Shown in pieces: positions 12,564 through 23,380 of a stretch of 64,000 bases of DNA (position 1 is its first letter; every line of letters starts with the position of its first letter). The position numbers and the translations under genes are program-made. Under the pieces are notes generated by a model that ran no database searches, was not told the origin of the DNA, and was given only the letters and a program-made list of their open reading frames with translations. Origin of the DNA: Paralvinella palmiformis (taxonomy: Eukaryota; Annelida; Polychaeta; Terebellida; Alvinellidae); NCBI GenBank assembly GCA_025642065.1, contig JAODUP010000555.1, positions 5,001 to 69,000 on the forward strand. Reading direction: 5' to 3'.

Positions 12564-12655
12564 TGGATGGATGGATGGATGGATGGATGGATAAATAGAT
12601 AGACAGACAGACAGATAGATAGATAGACAGATAGATAGACAGATAGACAGAGAGA
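12388..12655. repeat. (TA)n(GT)n ... (TA)n(GATG)n(GATA/GACA)n
   Basis: TA 12388-12437; GT-rich 12438-12495; TA 12515-12560; GGAT 12561-12590; GATA/CAGA to about 12655. Confidence 0.93.
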
Positions 12656-13010
12656 GGAGAGGTTTCATTAATATTTTCTTTATTTGTAAAACGTAAACTA
12701 ATTAATAAAAGTACCTACTATGACATATGCATCCATTAGTAAACCATAGCAATTTCGTTTATATTTTTATTATCATCATCATCATCATCATCATCATCAT
12801 TCGTTAGTCCGTGGGTTAGCCAGAATGAACTATTTCATTTACATGTAATTCTGTTTTACCATCAATATAACTGTCCCCCCCCAAAAAAAAACAAACAACA
12901 ATAATAATAAAATAAATTAAATCTCTCTCATACGCACATAAGCACGCACGCACGCACGCACGCACGCACATAAAAGCACACACGCACACACACCAGATGT
13001 CCAATAGTAG
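12656..13010. other. intergenic with ATC and GCAC runs
   Basis: ATC run 12772-12801 and a CGCA/CACG run 12943-12968. No gene. Confidence 0.5.
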
Positions 13011-13440
13011 GCCTTGTAACATCCCGTCCTGACACTAAGCAGACGATCCCAATTTCCCCGATCACCGGTCACGTGATCAGACGAACAAACACTCGGCGTA
13101 CGATCATTATCAATAAATATCGTTAAATGGCGCCTCCCTTTCTCAACTAATCGATATCGATAACATCATTGTCTGATTGACTTCTGATGCCTCTTCGCTG
13201 CTGGAAGCTTTACCGGAAGTGCTTTTATCTACGATAATGGCGGTCATGTCGGAACGTTTATGGCCTAGCGGGATATTGAAGCTGAAAGAACGCGCATTCG
13301 AAGCCGAGGCTTTGTTCGTGACACCGAGGTCACACCACCGACTCTAGGTCCATGACGTCATGACCCGTTCTTGAAAATCAACCAATCACGGCCCAGTTAG
13401 TTTTGGACATAACATAATATTGTTTATGACGCCAAGAAAT
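13011..13440. other. GC-richer islet with a perfect CRE palindrome
   Basis: Low-repeat block containing TGACGTCA at 13353-13360 and GATCACCGGTCACGTGATC (E-box CACGTG near 13069). No ORF with a domain. Candidate regulatory sequence. Confidence 0.4.
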
Positions 13441-13499
13441 AACATGGAGAGCGCGCGAGAGAGAGAGAGGGGGGTGGGGGGGGTGGTGGTAGAGTGGGG

Positions 13500-13664
13500 T
13501 GGTGAGTGAGTGAGTGAGTGAGTGAGTGAGTGAGTGAGTGAGTGAGTGAGTGAGTGAGTGAGTGAGTGAGTGAGTGAGTGAGTGAGTGAGGAGTGAGTGA
13601 GTGAGTGAGTGAGTGAGTGAGTGAGTGAGTGAGTGAGTGAGTGAGTGAGTGAGTGAGTGAGTGA
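13500..13664. repeat. (GTGA)n array, about 41 copies
   Basis: A nearly pure GTGA run with one single-base slip near 13591. Confidence 0.95.
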
Positions 13665-13699
13665 GGGTCTAAACAACATCTTCAACAATAATAATGATG

Positions 13700-14170
13700 A
13701 CTAGCCTTCTGTTTCCCTTCTATCATGTCAGCCATTTCCCCCCCCCCTTCCCCCCACTCCCCAGTTCCCTACAGATCCTCCAGCTTGTCTCAGATAGCCG
13801 ACCTAATTACCATATATCGCCTACCGGAGCGCCACCTCTCGCCGCCAGAAGACAACATCCACCTCCTCCATCACTCGATTAGCATCGATTGGATCGGGCG
13901 GCGTCCGGTTGCCATGGTGACCGAACCATAATCTCGCGCAATCTCGGCGAGACGTCGGCCGGCTCGGAGGCTATCGCGAGAGAACACGAGACATCGGCGG
14001 CATCTGGAAGGCGTCATGACGACGGGTTACGGCGTCCCGCGGGCGATAATCGGGGAGCTGATGGGACCGAGGTCTGAGCGTGGTTCGCTCCGTCGTAAGC
14101 GGCACCGAGTGGGATGGGGGCGGATCCTGTTGGGTCTGTGATGGCGGAAACGGAAGGGGGGGAGGGGCGG
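13700..14170. other. GC-rich islet
   Basis: CpG-rich, unique-looking sequence (for example CATATATCGCCTACCGGAGC and GGCGAGACGTCGGCC). Short overlapping ORFs, no domain. The right part abuts the 25-bp minisatellite. Confidence 0.35.
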
Positions 14171-14247
14171 TGGGGGTGTACTATATGTTGGTGATAGAGA
14201 GAATGAGATGGATTGATAACCATATAACGGAATAAGACAGGACAGAA

Positions 14248-14655
14248 ATGACTGGGATAGAGTACAATATAAATGACTGGGATAGAGTACAATATAAATG
14301 ACTGGGATAGAGTACAATATAAATGACTGGGATAGAGTACAATATAAATGACTGGGATAGAGTACAATATAAATGACTGGGATAGAGTACAATATAAATG
14401 ACTGGGATAGAGTACAATATAAATGACTGGGATAGAGTACAATATAAATGACTGGGATAGAGTACAATATAGATGATTAGGACAGATGCAGTACAACATA
14501 AATGACTATATAGGATAGAGTACAACAGAAAGGACTGGGATAGAGTACAACAGAAAGGACTGGGATAGAGTACAACAGAAAGGACTGGGATAGAGTACAA
14601 CAGAAAGGACTGGGATAGAGTACAACAGTAAGGACTGGGATAGAGTACAACAGAT
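14248..14655. repeat. 25-bp minisatellite, 9 + 5 copies in two subtypes
   Basis: The core GACTGGGATAGAGTACAA is followed by TATAAAT (nine copies, starts every 25 bp from 14251 to 14451) and later by CAGAAAG (five copies, starts 14534 to 14634), separated by a degenerate stretch. Because 25 is not a multiple of 3, all three minus-strand frames cycle through the same 25-residue peptide, a sign of non-coding DNA. Confidence 0.95.
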
Positions 14656-15000
14656 CCAACCAGACCTAATGGTATAAAGTACCATATAGAGAAAAGTGTA
14701 CAGCTGAGGAAAATACATCATTAAACATCAGAGTACACAGGAGTATACTTTAATACAGCACAGTGGAGTACACGATATTTATGAATACCATGAAAATACA
14801 ACAAAAGAGTGAAGTAAATGTACAGCATATATACAGCATATGTATAATAAATGTGCAGCTAATGAAATTCGAAAGAAAACGCCCAGTGCAGCAGAGTAAA
14901 GTACGGTACAGCGGAGTAAAACGGAATAAACCGGAGTTAAGGACACTAGGATCTGTTGCAAGATGCCCGTACCACAAACCACACCACCTAATATAACGTC
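14656..15000. other. intergenic, nothing recognised
   Basis: Sequence with loose GTACA/CAGAGTA words, perhaps decayed minisatellite. No gene. Confidence 0.4.
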
Positions 15001-15005
15001 ACACA

Positions 15006-15049
<44 letters not shown>

Positions 15050-15094
15050 CACAAACACACACACATAAATAAAAACACACACACCATATCACGC

Positions 15095-15138
<44 letters not shown>

Positions 15139-15142
15139 CAAC

Positions 15143-15186
<44 letters not shown>

Positions 15187-15187
15187 C

Positions 15188-15218
<31 letters not shown>

Positions 15219-15222
15219 TCAA
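15001..15222. repeat. (CACG)n, (CA)n and (AAT)n/(AAC)n arrays
   Basis: CACG 15003-15050, CA to 15084, then about 38 AAT/AAC units (15098-15218), responsible for the poly-Asn and poly-Leu open frames. Confidence 0.95.
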
Positions 15223-15499
15223 AATTAATGATAACAATGTATATCAAAATAGTAATCGTAATAACAATTATAATAAAAATAAAAATTACATTAAATATTA
15301 TACATTTGATACATGGTTCTTACCAAAAGAGAAATCAATTCAATCCCATAAAATATGCATCTGAAATAACAAAAACACAGTTTTTATACTTAAAATGCGC
15401 ATCAGACACGACATTAAATACATCCCATAATTACAGATGCGCATTGTGTATCTTTCAAAATATACACGCACGCTTTACAATTATCTTCGCTTGTTTTGA

Positions 15500-16240
15500 A
15501 TAGTGGAAAAGTTAGAATCGACTTGGAAAAGTAAACTTCTGGTCTTTCGGCGCTCGACTACGCCATTCTGACGCAGCTGGACTTAATTTAAAACAAATAA
15601 ATATTCTATAGAGCGCGTTACATCCGAGATGTCGAGAGTATTTGATAGATAGAGTACGTTTTTATAATGTCGTACTTAGACGACATCGTATATTGCCATA
15701 TAAGGGTTGGGCGTGCACGGGCTGCAGCATCCTAGTGGGCGTGGCTTGTCGCGCTTAGTCACTCGTTGCCCAATCAGCGTTGGCCTACGTCCTCAGCTCG
15801 CTCCGCCCGTCGATTATGATTGATGCTTTGCGCTCATCACTCGCGAGTGGCCATTTTGCCAAAAATCGGCTCCCACCAGCTGTCGTTCGAAGCTGCATCT
15901 GCGAAGTTGTGAGAGAGTTGAGACGATTTTGTGCCCCCCCTCTCTCTCTCTCTCTCTTCAATCTAGCTACGTATGTAAGAAGCGGTAATAATGACGACAC
16001 TCCCCCCACGGCGGGACGACATTTGCCATAAAAAAGTCATTGTTTGAGCGGGCATTCAAAGTCGTAAATCATTCACCGAGCGAACTCCAACTTGACGCGA
16101 TCCGTGCCCTCCGGGCTACACTCCGAGTGATGGTCAAGGTTAGAGAGGTCGTTAGGAGGGCTGCAATCCGGGATACGTGCTAACGACAACGAGAACTGGA
16201 TCGGTTTGACCGTTGGCGAGGTTCTTCCAAAACAAAGATC
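15500..16240. other. GC-richer islet
   Basis: Low-repeat, CpG-containing block with GTGGCCATTTTGCC (about 15848) and ATGATTGATGCTTTGC. A CT run sits at 15940-15956. No domain-bearing ORF. Confidence 0.35.
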
Positions 16241-16456
16241 ATTGTTATATTAATATTGAGACATGAGGCTCATTTACGTTGTACACTGTGTGTAGTCGAT
16301 TTGTCGAAGGAATCTCGCGCTTCTAGAAGTGAGGAATGGTGATTCATTGACGCATGTCTCAGCATGGAAAGTCGCTATTCCTCTCATGAATCGTCCATAT
16401 GTTATGTTCGTGATACGCGATTATCTGTACCAGTGCCTTATTCCAGACTGTTAAAT

Positions 16457-16487
<31 letters not shown>

Positions 16488-17150
16488 GGGGGGGGTCAAT
16501 GTTAGTATCCAGTTTAAGACTCGTGCGTGACTCTACCAAAATACGCATATGTTGATGACGTCAGTACTCAACGATAGGGACGGTGGAAATGGCTGAAAAA
16601 CGAACATATAACCGAATATTCATAACAACGTCTTATATACTAAAACAATATTTATCTTAATTGCTGCCAGGGCCTGAAATTCGGCATATGTTCAATTAAA
16701 ATATCCCAGTGTTATGATATCAAAATTCAGGGCTAGAAACAAGGAACAAACGTCTATTGGTCAACAGGACCGATTGACCTAAATAATAATTGGTTCATCC
16801 TAAATTTTATTGGTTCTACAGAAAACGACACTAAATTGATCAGTTATGGGGGGGGGGGATTTCACTATAAATGGGAGGGTCATAGAGAAAATTTGGCTCA
16901 TTTAAGCATAATATTTTAAAGTAATATCTTTTAGATACCCGTTTCAGGGTAATTTTCAGGAAAAAAAAGTGCTTGACAGTAATTATTTATTATCAACGCA
17001 TCTTAAGACATTTCTTAAATTAATAATAATGATGTTTGATTTATAGATTATTAGCTGTATTGTTCTGGGGTTTACTTTTACAATATTATTATTATTACTC
17101 TGACTCAGACCTCCTTCAATCCAGCAGACACAATCCAGCAGACAACGCAT
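16241..17150. other. intergenic with a CRE palindrome
   Basis: CA run 16457-16484; TGACGTCA at 16556-16563 in the context GTTGATGACGTCAGTAC, which recurs at 34473. The stretch around 16600-16650 resembles 35470-35520 (ACCGAATATTCA then GTCTTATAT), suggesting an uncharacterised dispersed repeat. Confidence 0.4.
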
Positions 17151-17158
17151 GCCGCCAA

Positions 17159-17300
17159 TATAGACACGTAGCATCTCAGACACATAGCATCTGAGACACA
17201 TAGCATCTCAGACACATAACATCTCAGACACATAGCATCTTAGACACATAGCATCTCAGACAAATAGCATCTCAGACACATATAGCACCTCAGACACATA
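17159..17300. repeat. 16-bp minisatellite, about 9 copies
   Basis: Unit CATAGCATCTCAGACA with point changes and one 2-bp insertion near 17281. Confidence 0.92.
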
Positions 17301-17326
17301 TCCATCACGTCATGTCAGGTTCTCAT

Positions 17327-17442
17327 TTCTGGCTGGGTGAACCAGTCGTCGCCACATGACAGCATTGCAGCTCCGGAGCCTCGAACCCGCCACCCTTCAG
17401 TTACGAGTGCTACGCTCTAACTAACTGCTCCATCACCTCACA
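17327..17442 (-). repeat. SINE family B, tRNA-like head (minus)
   Basis: Read on the minus strand: GATGGAGCAGTTAGTTAGAG, then GGCGGGTTCGAGGCTCCGG (B-box-like GGTTCGA), then GCTGCAATGCTGTCATGTGG. The same order occurs on the plus strand at 48385-48480, so this is a dispersed tRNA-derived SINE and not a functional tRNA. Confidence 0.7.
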
Positions 17443-17489
17443 GTTAAGTGTTAAATGTTACCAGTTTATCCTTTCATTTTCAAGACTAG

Positions 17490-17885
17490 TTAAGTGTTAG
17501 TATGTTTGTTTTGGCTTGTTTTGGGTGTTGCAACCCCGTTTATTGTTAATCTTTCACAGATGACATGTTTTAGCATCTTCAGTTCTCCCTGTTGTCTTGT
17601 TCTTCTGACATCGGAAGCGTTGACATTTATATCCTGGTATCCAGACTGAGGAGTGGGCCCATTATGTCTGTGATTAATTTGATTGGTTGACTTGAATGAC
17701 TCTTTCGCGTTTGATCCCTTCAAAGATAAGTTATGATTAAAAGAAATAATACAGATATTCAACAAACGAACTCCAATCTTCTTGTATATTGCTTCAATTC
17801 CGTTGCTACAGGTCCTGAAGTCATACAAAATGGCATTACCTGTACTACAGGTGTGCCTATAGTTTAGTGTTGGTAACATCCCTGA
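17490..17885 (-). repeat. unclassified interspersed repeat or retroelement tail (minus)
   Basis: The minus strand has a 129-codon open frame rich in S/T/N/K with no motif I can place. It ends in AACGGGGTTGCAACACCC, which resembles a retroelement 3' region more than a cellular exon. This could be a Penelope-like or DIRS-like tail, but no catalytic motif is present to prove it. Confidence 0.3.
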
Positions 17886-18330
17886 ACTTGTTCCAACTTA
17901 TGCCCATTACAGCGTATTACCACAATCTTGCCATAGTCTTAGCTATGCAGCCCGCCGTGCTGCCGTGTTTTGCACAGCCAGTTTAACCATGCCTGCCTAT
18001 GCACGTAACCCTACAACCTTTTTCTGCACACCTTGTTTTGTTTTGTTTCTTGCACACCCAAAACCTAAATTTTTGGCTAAACCTCTGAATCGCTGCATGA
18101 GTATATAGCTCCGATCTTCGATCCCCAAAAATATTAGCTGTATCATCGATACATTTATTCATTCATTCAACATTTTGCCCATCGTCCCTCCCGGGACATG
18201 GGTCGTTGACCACAGTCTTCCAGAGTCTTCTGTCCTGGGCTTTTATTTCGAGCTCCCTCCGGCTATATCCCGTCATCTTATAGTGTCTATCTGGAGATCC
18301 CTATAACTGTTCCAGGTGTGCTTTGGTTGT

Positions 18331-18505
18331 TGTAAATATTGACGTTTTACGGCCACTTTTGTGCACTAAATCGGCCGAACGACCTCCGAAGCTAATGAGG
18401 CGCAATGAAAGATGAAACACCCTTCTGATATAGCCCGCCCGGGGTTTGAACCCAGGCGCTATAGATCTGTGGCCAACCGCGCTACCGGTTAGGCCATGGG
18501 GGCTC
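18331..18505 (-). repeat. SINE family A, head type 2 (minus)
   Basis: Minus-strand order: GGCCTAACCGGTAGCGCGGTTGG (A-box region), GGGTTCAAACCCCGGGCGGG (B box), GTGTTTCATCTTTCATTGCG, then the body GGAGGTCGTTCGGCCGATTT and GTGCACAAAAGTGGCCGTAA. Same body as at least ten other copies in the window. Confidence 0.85.
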
Positions 18506-18589
18506 TTCGGACTGCATGTTTCCTTCTTCCTTGTGGGATCCAGGTTAGGGAATGCCTGTTGATAGTTGATGCTGGTTTACAGTTGTATA

Positions 18590-18682
18590 GAGCTTGTATA
18601 CGGTTTAAAATTAGTTGTATATATAGTTTGTATACAGTTTAAAATTGGTTGTATACAGTTTGTATACAGTTTAAAATTTGTT
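18590..18682. repeat. about 30-bp tandem repeat, 3 copies
   Basis: Three units of TTGTATACAGTTTAAAATT plus a variable TAGTTGTATA part. Confidence 0.7.
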
Positions 18683-18689
18683 CTCCACC

Positions 18690-20270
18690 TTGAATAGTAT
18701 TATAGTAACCGGTTCATTTTGAACCATTGTCTTGTCGTTCTATTTCTATACGATGTAGGTCGGGTGACCTTGGGATGTTTCGTGTGTTACGATACCGGTG
18801 TCGATGTAGTTTCTACATCCGGTAATCCACGGCCCAGTTCCGTATCCTATTTCTAACTCGGTAGACGTATTCGTAGACGTAGCCGAAGACGGGCGAGACG
18901 ATTGCCATATTGATAGACATCTTAACAGATAACGAAGAACATCCCGGTCGCATCAAGGGAAAGCCATTTCAACTCTTCCATGCACAATTAAATATTATGA
19001 ATTTGGTTGTTTCATATTTTTTCCTGCGTTTCCCGCTTTTATTCTGGGAACTTTAGTGGGTTTTTTTTTAAATATTTTAGGGGGGGTGATGTTTTGGCGA
19101 TTTTGGGGGGTGCCGGTCAAAAAAATTCGTGAATTGTAGCTATTTTTAGATAACTTTAGATAAGACTAATTCCAGTAATTATATATATTAATTTTCATAA
19201 AAAACATCTGTTATTTATTAAACGTTAAAGACATTACAAGACGCGGATGTTTTAATTGCCTGTACTCAGATATTCAGATTTCGAGAAGTAATAGGATGTC
19301 GTATAAGGTAGCCTCATGAATATTCGGTTGTGTCCGTTTTCACTGGGAAAGTCCCACCAGGGCTTGTACTGATGTCATCAATATATGTGACGTCACCACT
19401 CTCTGCATGCCAACACTGGCCACATTCGTATATTATGCCGTATAACTAATTGGCCAAATATGGTTGCCATGTCAACGTGTAAACAAAAATCTTATTACGA
19501 CGTTTCTATCGATAAAAACGCTTATTTTGTGTATATAATTTACAAGATATTTTGTAATAAAGTGACTAATAATGTAAATAAAATTCATAATCGTTTGAAT
19601 CGTTTGAGAGAAGAAAAAACCATTGGCCATCAAAGAATCGTTTTGAAACACGCCTTCCAAACTCATTAAATAAAACCACTCGTTTACTTTGTTCTGACCA
19701 ACCTGGCGCCATCTTAAATAAGCTCGGAGGGGGGGGGGCTTGTTCTTTGTTTCTTGTTACCATTAATTAGCAGATGGCTTCCAAGAATCAATTAATCGAG
19801 TATCCAGGGAGCACTGCTTCGTATTGGTTTCGAAATCAGAATCCCTCAAATTCCGATTGATTACTCTACCACGCAGCCAACACATTCGGTAGTATATTAC
19901 CGTTGGCTTCGTTCATTTCATCCAGAAAATGTTTAATTAGCATTTATTTATAACAACGATAATGCTTAAAGAAACTGTTTACCTTCATTTCTAATTTTCA
20001 GGACTAATACACAAATAAGGTTACACTAATAATACAAATTATGTCAAAATATGAACACGATCAGCCACATATTTAATAATCCTGTTTCGTTTTGCTTGTT
20101 GATCGACTATATATCGTTTATAGATGCCCCCCCCCCCATTTTTAACCCGGACACAGACCGGATGCTGATGAATTCTGACGTCACTTAATACAAGTTGTTT
20201 ATGTAAACAGCGGTCAGCCAAACATGTATTTACGGAACGAAATCGTATCGTATAGTCGGCCCAAACAGTC
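18690..20270. other. intergenic with two CRE palindromes
   Basis: No gene supported. TGACGTCA at 19388-19395 and 20176-20183. A GC-richer patch lies at 18700-18950. The small ORF pair at 19460-19763 on both strands has no domain. Confidence 0.4.
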
Positions 20271-20273
20271 ATA

Positions 20274-20393
20274 CACACACACACACGCACACACACACAC
20301 ACGCACGCACACACGCACGCACGCACGCACACACGCACACACACACATACACACACACGCACACAGAGAGAGAGAAAGAGAGAGAGAGAGAAA

Positions 20394-20424
<31 letters not shown>

Positions 20425-20440
20425 GAGAGAGAGAGAGATC
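20274..20440. repeat. (CA/CG)n(GA)n compound microsatellite
   Basis: CA with CGCA interruptions 20274-20365, then a GA polypurine run 20366-20438. Confidence 0.94.
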
Positions 20441-21520
20441 CTGAAACATACATACATTAACCTTAAATTATATTATTTGTATTTGAACTATTTCTTTACT
20501 ATAATTTTAGTTAAATGATGCTAATCTGTGAAGTAGCAGTTCCACTATTAAGGCTTTATTCTGTTTGAATACTACTATTACTACTACTACCACTAATAAT
20601 TATAATAATAATATGTAACAGATGGCGTAATTACTTCGTGCCGATGACGTCATCAGTATATTAGTATGTGAGTCGTATTTGTTATATATAATCTCCATGT
20701 TTAAATGAAATGTTGTTTGAAATTTGCACGAAAATAACATCGATTTGAGTTGTTTATGCCTATTTTAAATACAGACATTTTCCTCTGTTGTTTTGAGAAA
20801 AATGGAATAGAATACGTTTATTGACTATAATGGCTGAGTGGTGAGAGTAGTAAATAATAACAACATGGATTTTGGTACGGATCCAACCAGTTATCGGTTT
20901 ACGTCTCACTCTGGCATGAAACAGGAATTTCTACGTATTACGGAAATTAAGTCTTTAGAGCAGTTTTTGTCGAACGCTCCTTTGTGCTGGTCCAGTGTTG
21001 CCAATTGTTTTGCTTCATATTACCCCCCCCCCCTTCTTCCCCCCCCCCTCAATTAATACATATTAAGCCCTGATTAGTTGCGTAGACGACAGTGCTTGTG
21101 TATATTGTGTGTGGGGAGTGTCAAAAATGCACTGACACAGAGAACCACGAATCGTGAATGTAATCTCTTAACGATTCATCGGGGGTCTGAAATCAGATGG
21201 AGACTTTTCATGCTGAGGCTTGCGTGTATGTATGTATGTGTGTGCGCGTATGCGTGTGCGTCTGTGTGTCTGTGTCTATGTGTGCGTCCATGCAAGTTTA
21301 GGGAATGTTTTTCTATGTTTGCCACATATATAACTGTGTATTACTATCCGTGCTAACTGCCTCCCCCCACAATTCATAAAAGTTATCGCATCCATACAAC
21401 CCCCACCCAAACCATCCCAACTCCCTATCGTCCCACGGTTACAATCCAGATGACCCAACTATCAGAATACCCGAAATGGGATCTCAAGGGTAAAATCAAT
21501 CTACGGAACGGGCCGCAGTC
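20441..21520. other. intergenic with a CRE palindrome
   Basis: TGACGTCA at 20645-20652 (context CCGATGACGTCATCAG). C-runs at 21025-21050 and a degenerate GT stretch at 21230-21285. No gene. Confidence 0.4.
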
Positions 21521-21529
21521 ATATCGTGA

Positions 21530-21798
21530 CACCAGTCCATGGTTGCTGATGTTAAAATGATGATTTTAATTAAAGCCGTACTCCCTTCAGAGCTGAGCCC
21601 TTGGCCAGTCGAGCAATGCCGATCCAATTCCCGGCCCCGCCCTGCTTCACCCCCCGGGCGGTGCCCACTCAGGGCCGGCGCAAATCATAACTTCTATCAG
21701 CTTATGAGCTCGATTCGTCTGGGACCGCGAGTATTCCCCATGGCAGTGAGGACGGAATTTTGCGTTGCCAATCTGGGCTGTTAGGTCAGCCTGCACCA

Positions 21799-21829
<31 letters not shown>

Positions 21830-22520
21830 CTCTCTCATTCATTCTCTTTCTCTCGCAGCTCCCCCCTCCCCTGTCGACGTATGTGTGTGTTTCAGTCCAC
21901 TCCACAATCTACATACGACCATAGAATACCGCTTATCTCCACTCCACGGTCCGTGGTCGACAGTCCGCGATCGCGTGTTACGTCATCATCCATCATGGCT
22001 GCCGTGGAGACCCGTGGTGAGGCTGGAGCGCTCCGAACTCCATCTTAAAAGCATATTTCGCCTCCGGGGCCAGTGGCTGGCCCGTGTAATAACCCCCCCT
22101 CCCATTCGCACCACCCCCACCCGTCCCACTTTATTTGTGGGGTGCAGACGCTGTGCCGTTCGGATGATATGGCTAATGACTTGCCTCAGATCCGGAACGA
22201 CCCGCTTCACGATCCATACCCGTCCGCCATATTGGATCGGCTGTCGTGCTTCGTGCTAATAAGCGACGCCACCTGGCGGACGTGGGCCCTCGGGGAACGG
22301 CGCCAACACGATAACGACCGGCCGACACCACCCACAGGGCTGCGGGGTGGCCGATGTGATTATAACGCCCACCAACCACCCACCTCCGATTCGCCACCAT
22401 CGGCGCCATAACCACACCCATCCTCAGGCACCCCCATTGTGCACCCCCCCCCCCCCCACCCAATCGTTATGATGGAAGCCAGCTAGAGATGGTGGCGCCA
22501 CCTGACGTGTTATATTATAA
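21530..22520. other. GC-rich islet, about 1 kb
   Basis: It begins GATTTTAATTAAAGCCG and continues CpG-rich (CCCCCCGGGCGGTGCCC). It also contains TTACGTCATCATCC (21978-21991) and a CT run (21801-21838). Long overlapping ORFs on both strands reflect few stops in GC-rich DNA; I recognise no domain. It lies downstream of the zinc-finger gene in the gene's own orientation. Confidence 0.4.
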
Positions 22521-22874
22521 CATAGGCCGCAATCGTGATGAAATGCCTGTTGTGTTAAAGTGAGGAGGACGTTGTGGGGATGTTGTATGGATGTTTATAT
22601 AGTTGTTATGCCGATGTCATAGGGATTTTGGGTGGAGAAATGGATATTCTATTTAGTTATAAATATTTTTTGTAAAAGCTTAGCAGTTAAAACACAACCT
22701 GTTAGATTGTTAATTTAGACATTAGACACCAAGGTCGTCTTTTGACCGTGGTGTCTTACTCGCATGCCTCATTAGGAAAATCCTTGTTTTGAGTAAGTAC
22801 CCCGTTAAATTGTCCAGATGTTGCGCCTCCTCATACACTGATCATATAGTGCACGCAAGCGCGGCACACGCACA

Positions 22875-22911
<37 letters not shown>

Positions 22912-23380
22912 TTATACGTTTTCTCAATAGACGATATTCGACGGAAACTTCGTTCATTTCGAGAAAACATCCTCTCTGTTTCCAGATTATAAACACGAGA
23001 TATTTTAGATACAAACTTCTTCGAAACTACGCCATCTTTAGACAAATACTAAATGACCATCGTGTGTAAACAAATTGTTTTAAAATATACAATAAACGTA
23101 TTGCATAGACGAATGAATGTCAATAGTTTATAATGTCTTATAATAAATCAGGAACAATAATATTTCGTAAATTACAAACTAATATCTAGCTCGAATTTGT
23201 TATTGACATACTATTTACTGTAAACACGAAAATAAATGTGTTTGTTTCATCGCTGACAATACTTCATTATTAAAAAATATATCTACACTCCAATGTAGTA
23301 ATATAATTAGTAATATAATTGATTTAAATTAATTACTCTTCCGCAACAAATGTGTAGACAACAGAACTAAACCTTACAGT
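22521..23380. other. AT-rich DNA, probable 3' UTR side of the zinc-finger gene
   Basis: CA run 22878-22910. The stretch 23050-23380 is AT-rich and lies directly after the minus-strand stop codon, so part of it is probably 3' UTR. I did not find a canonical AATAAA on the minus strand close to the stop. Confidence 0.4.

Noticed and set aside
14014..14659. Minus-strand proteins of up to 161 aa (YCTLSQSF repeats)
   Set aside because: A 25-bp unit cycles through all three frames, so every frame gives the same peptide. It is minisatellite DNA.
14779..15364. Poly-Leu and poly-Asn proteins
   Set aside because: Translation of (AAT)n/(ATT)n and CACG runs.
21765..22463. Overlapping 90-160 aa ORFs on both strands
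   Set aside because: Overlap on opposite strands in a GC-rich islet, partly made of a CT run; no domain recognised.
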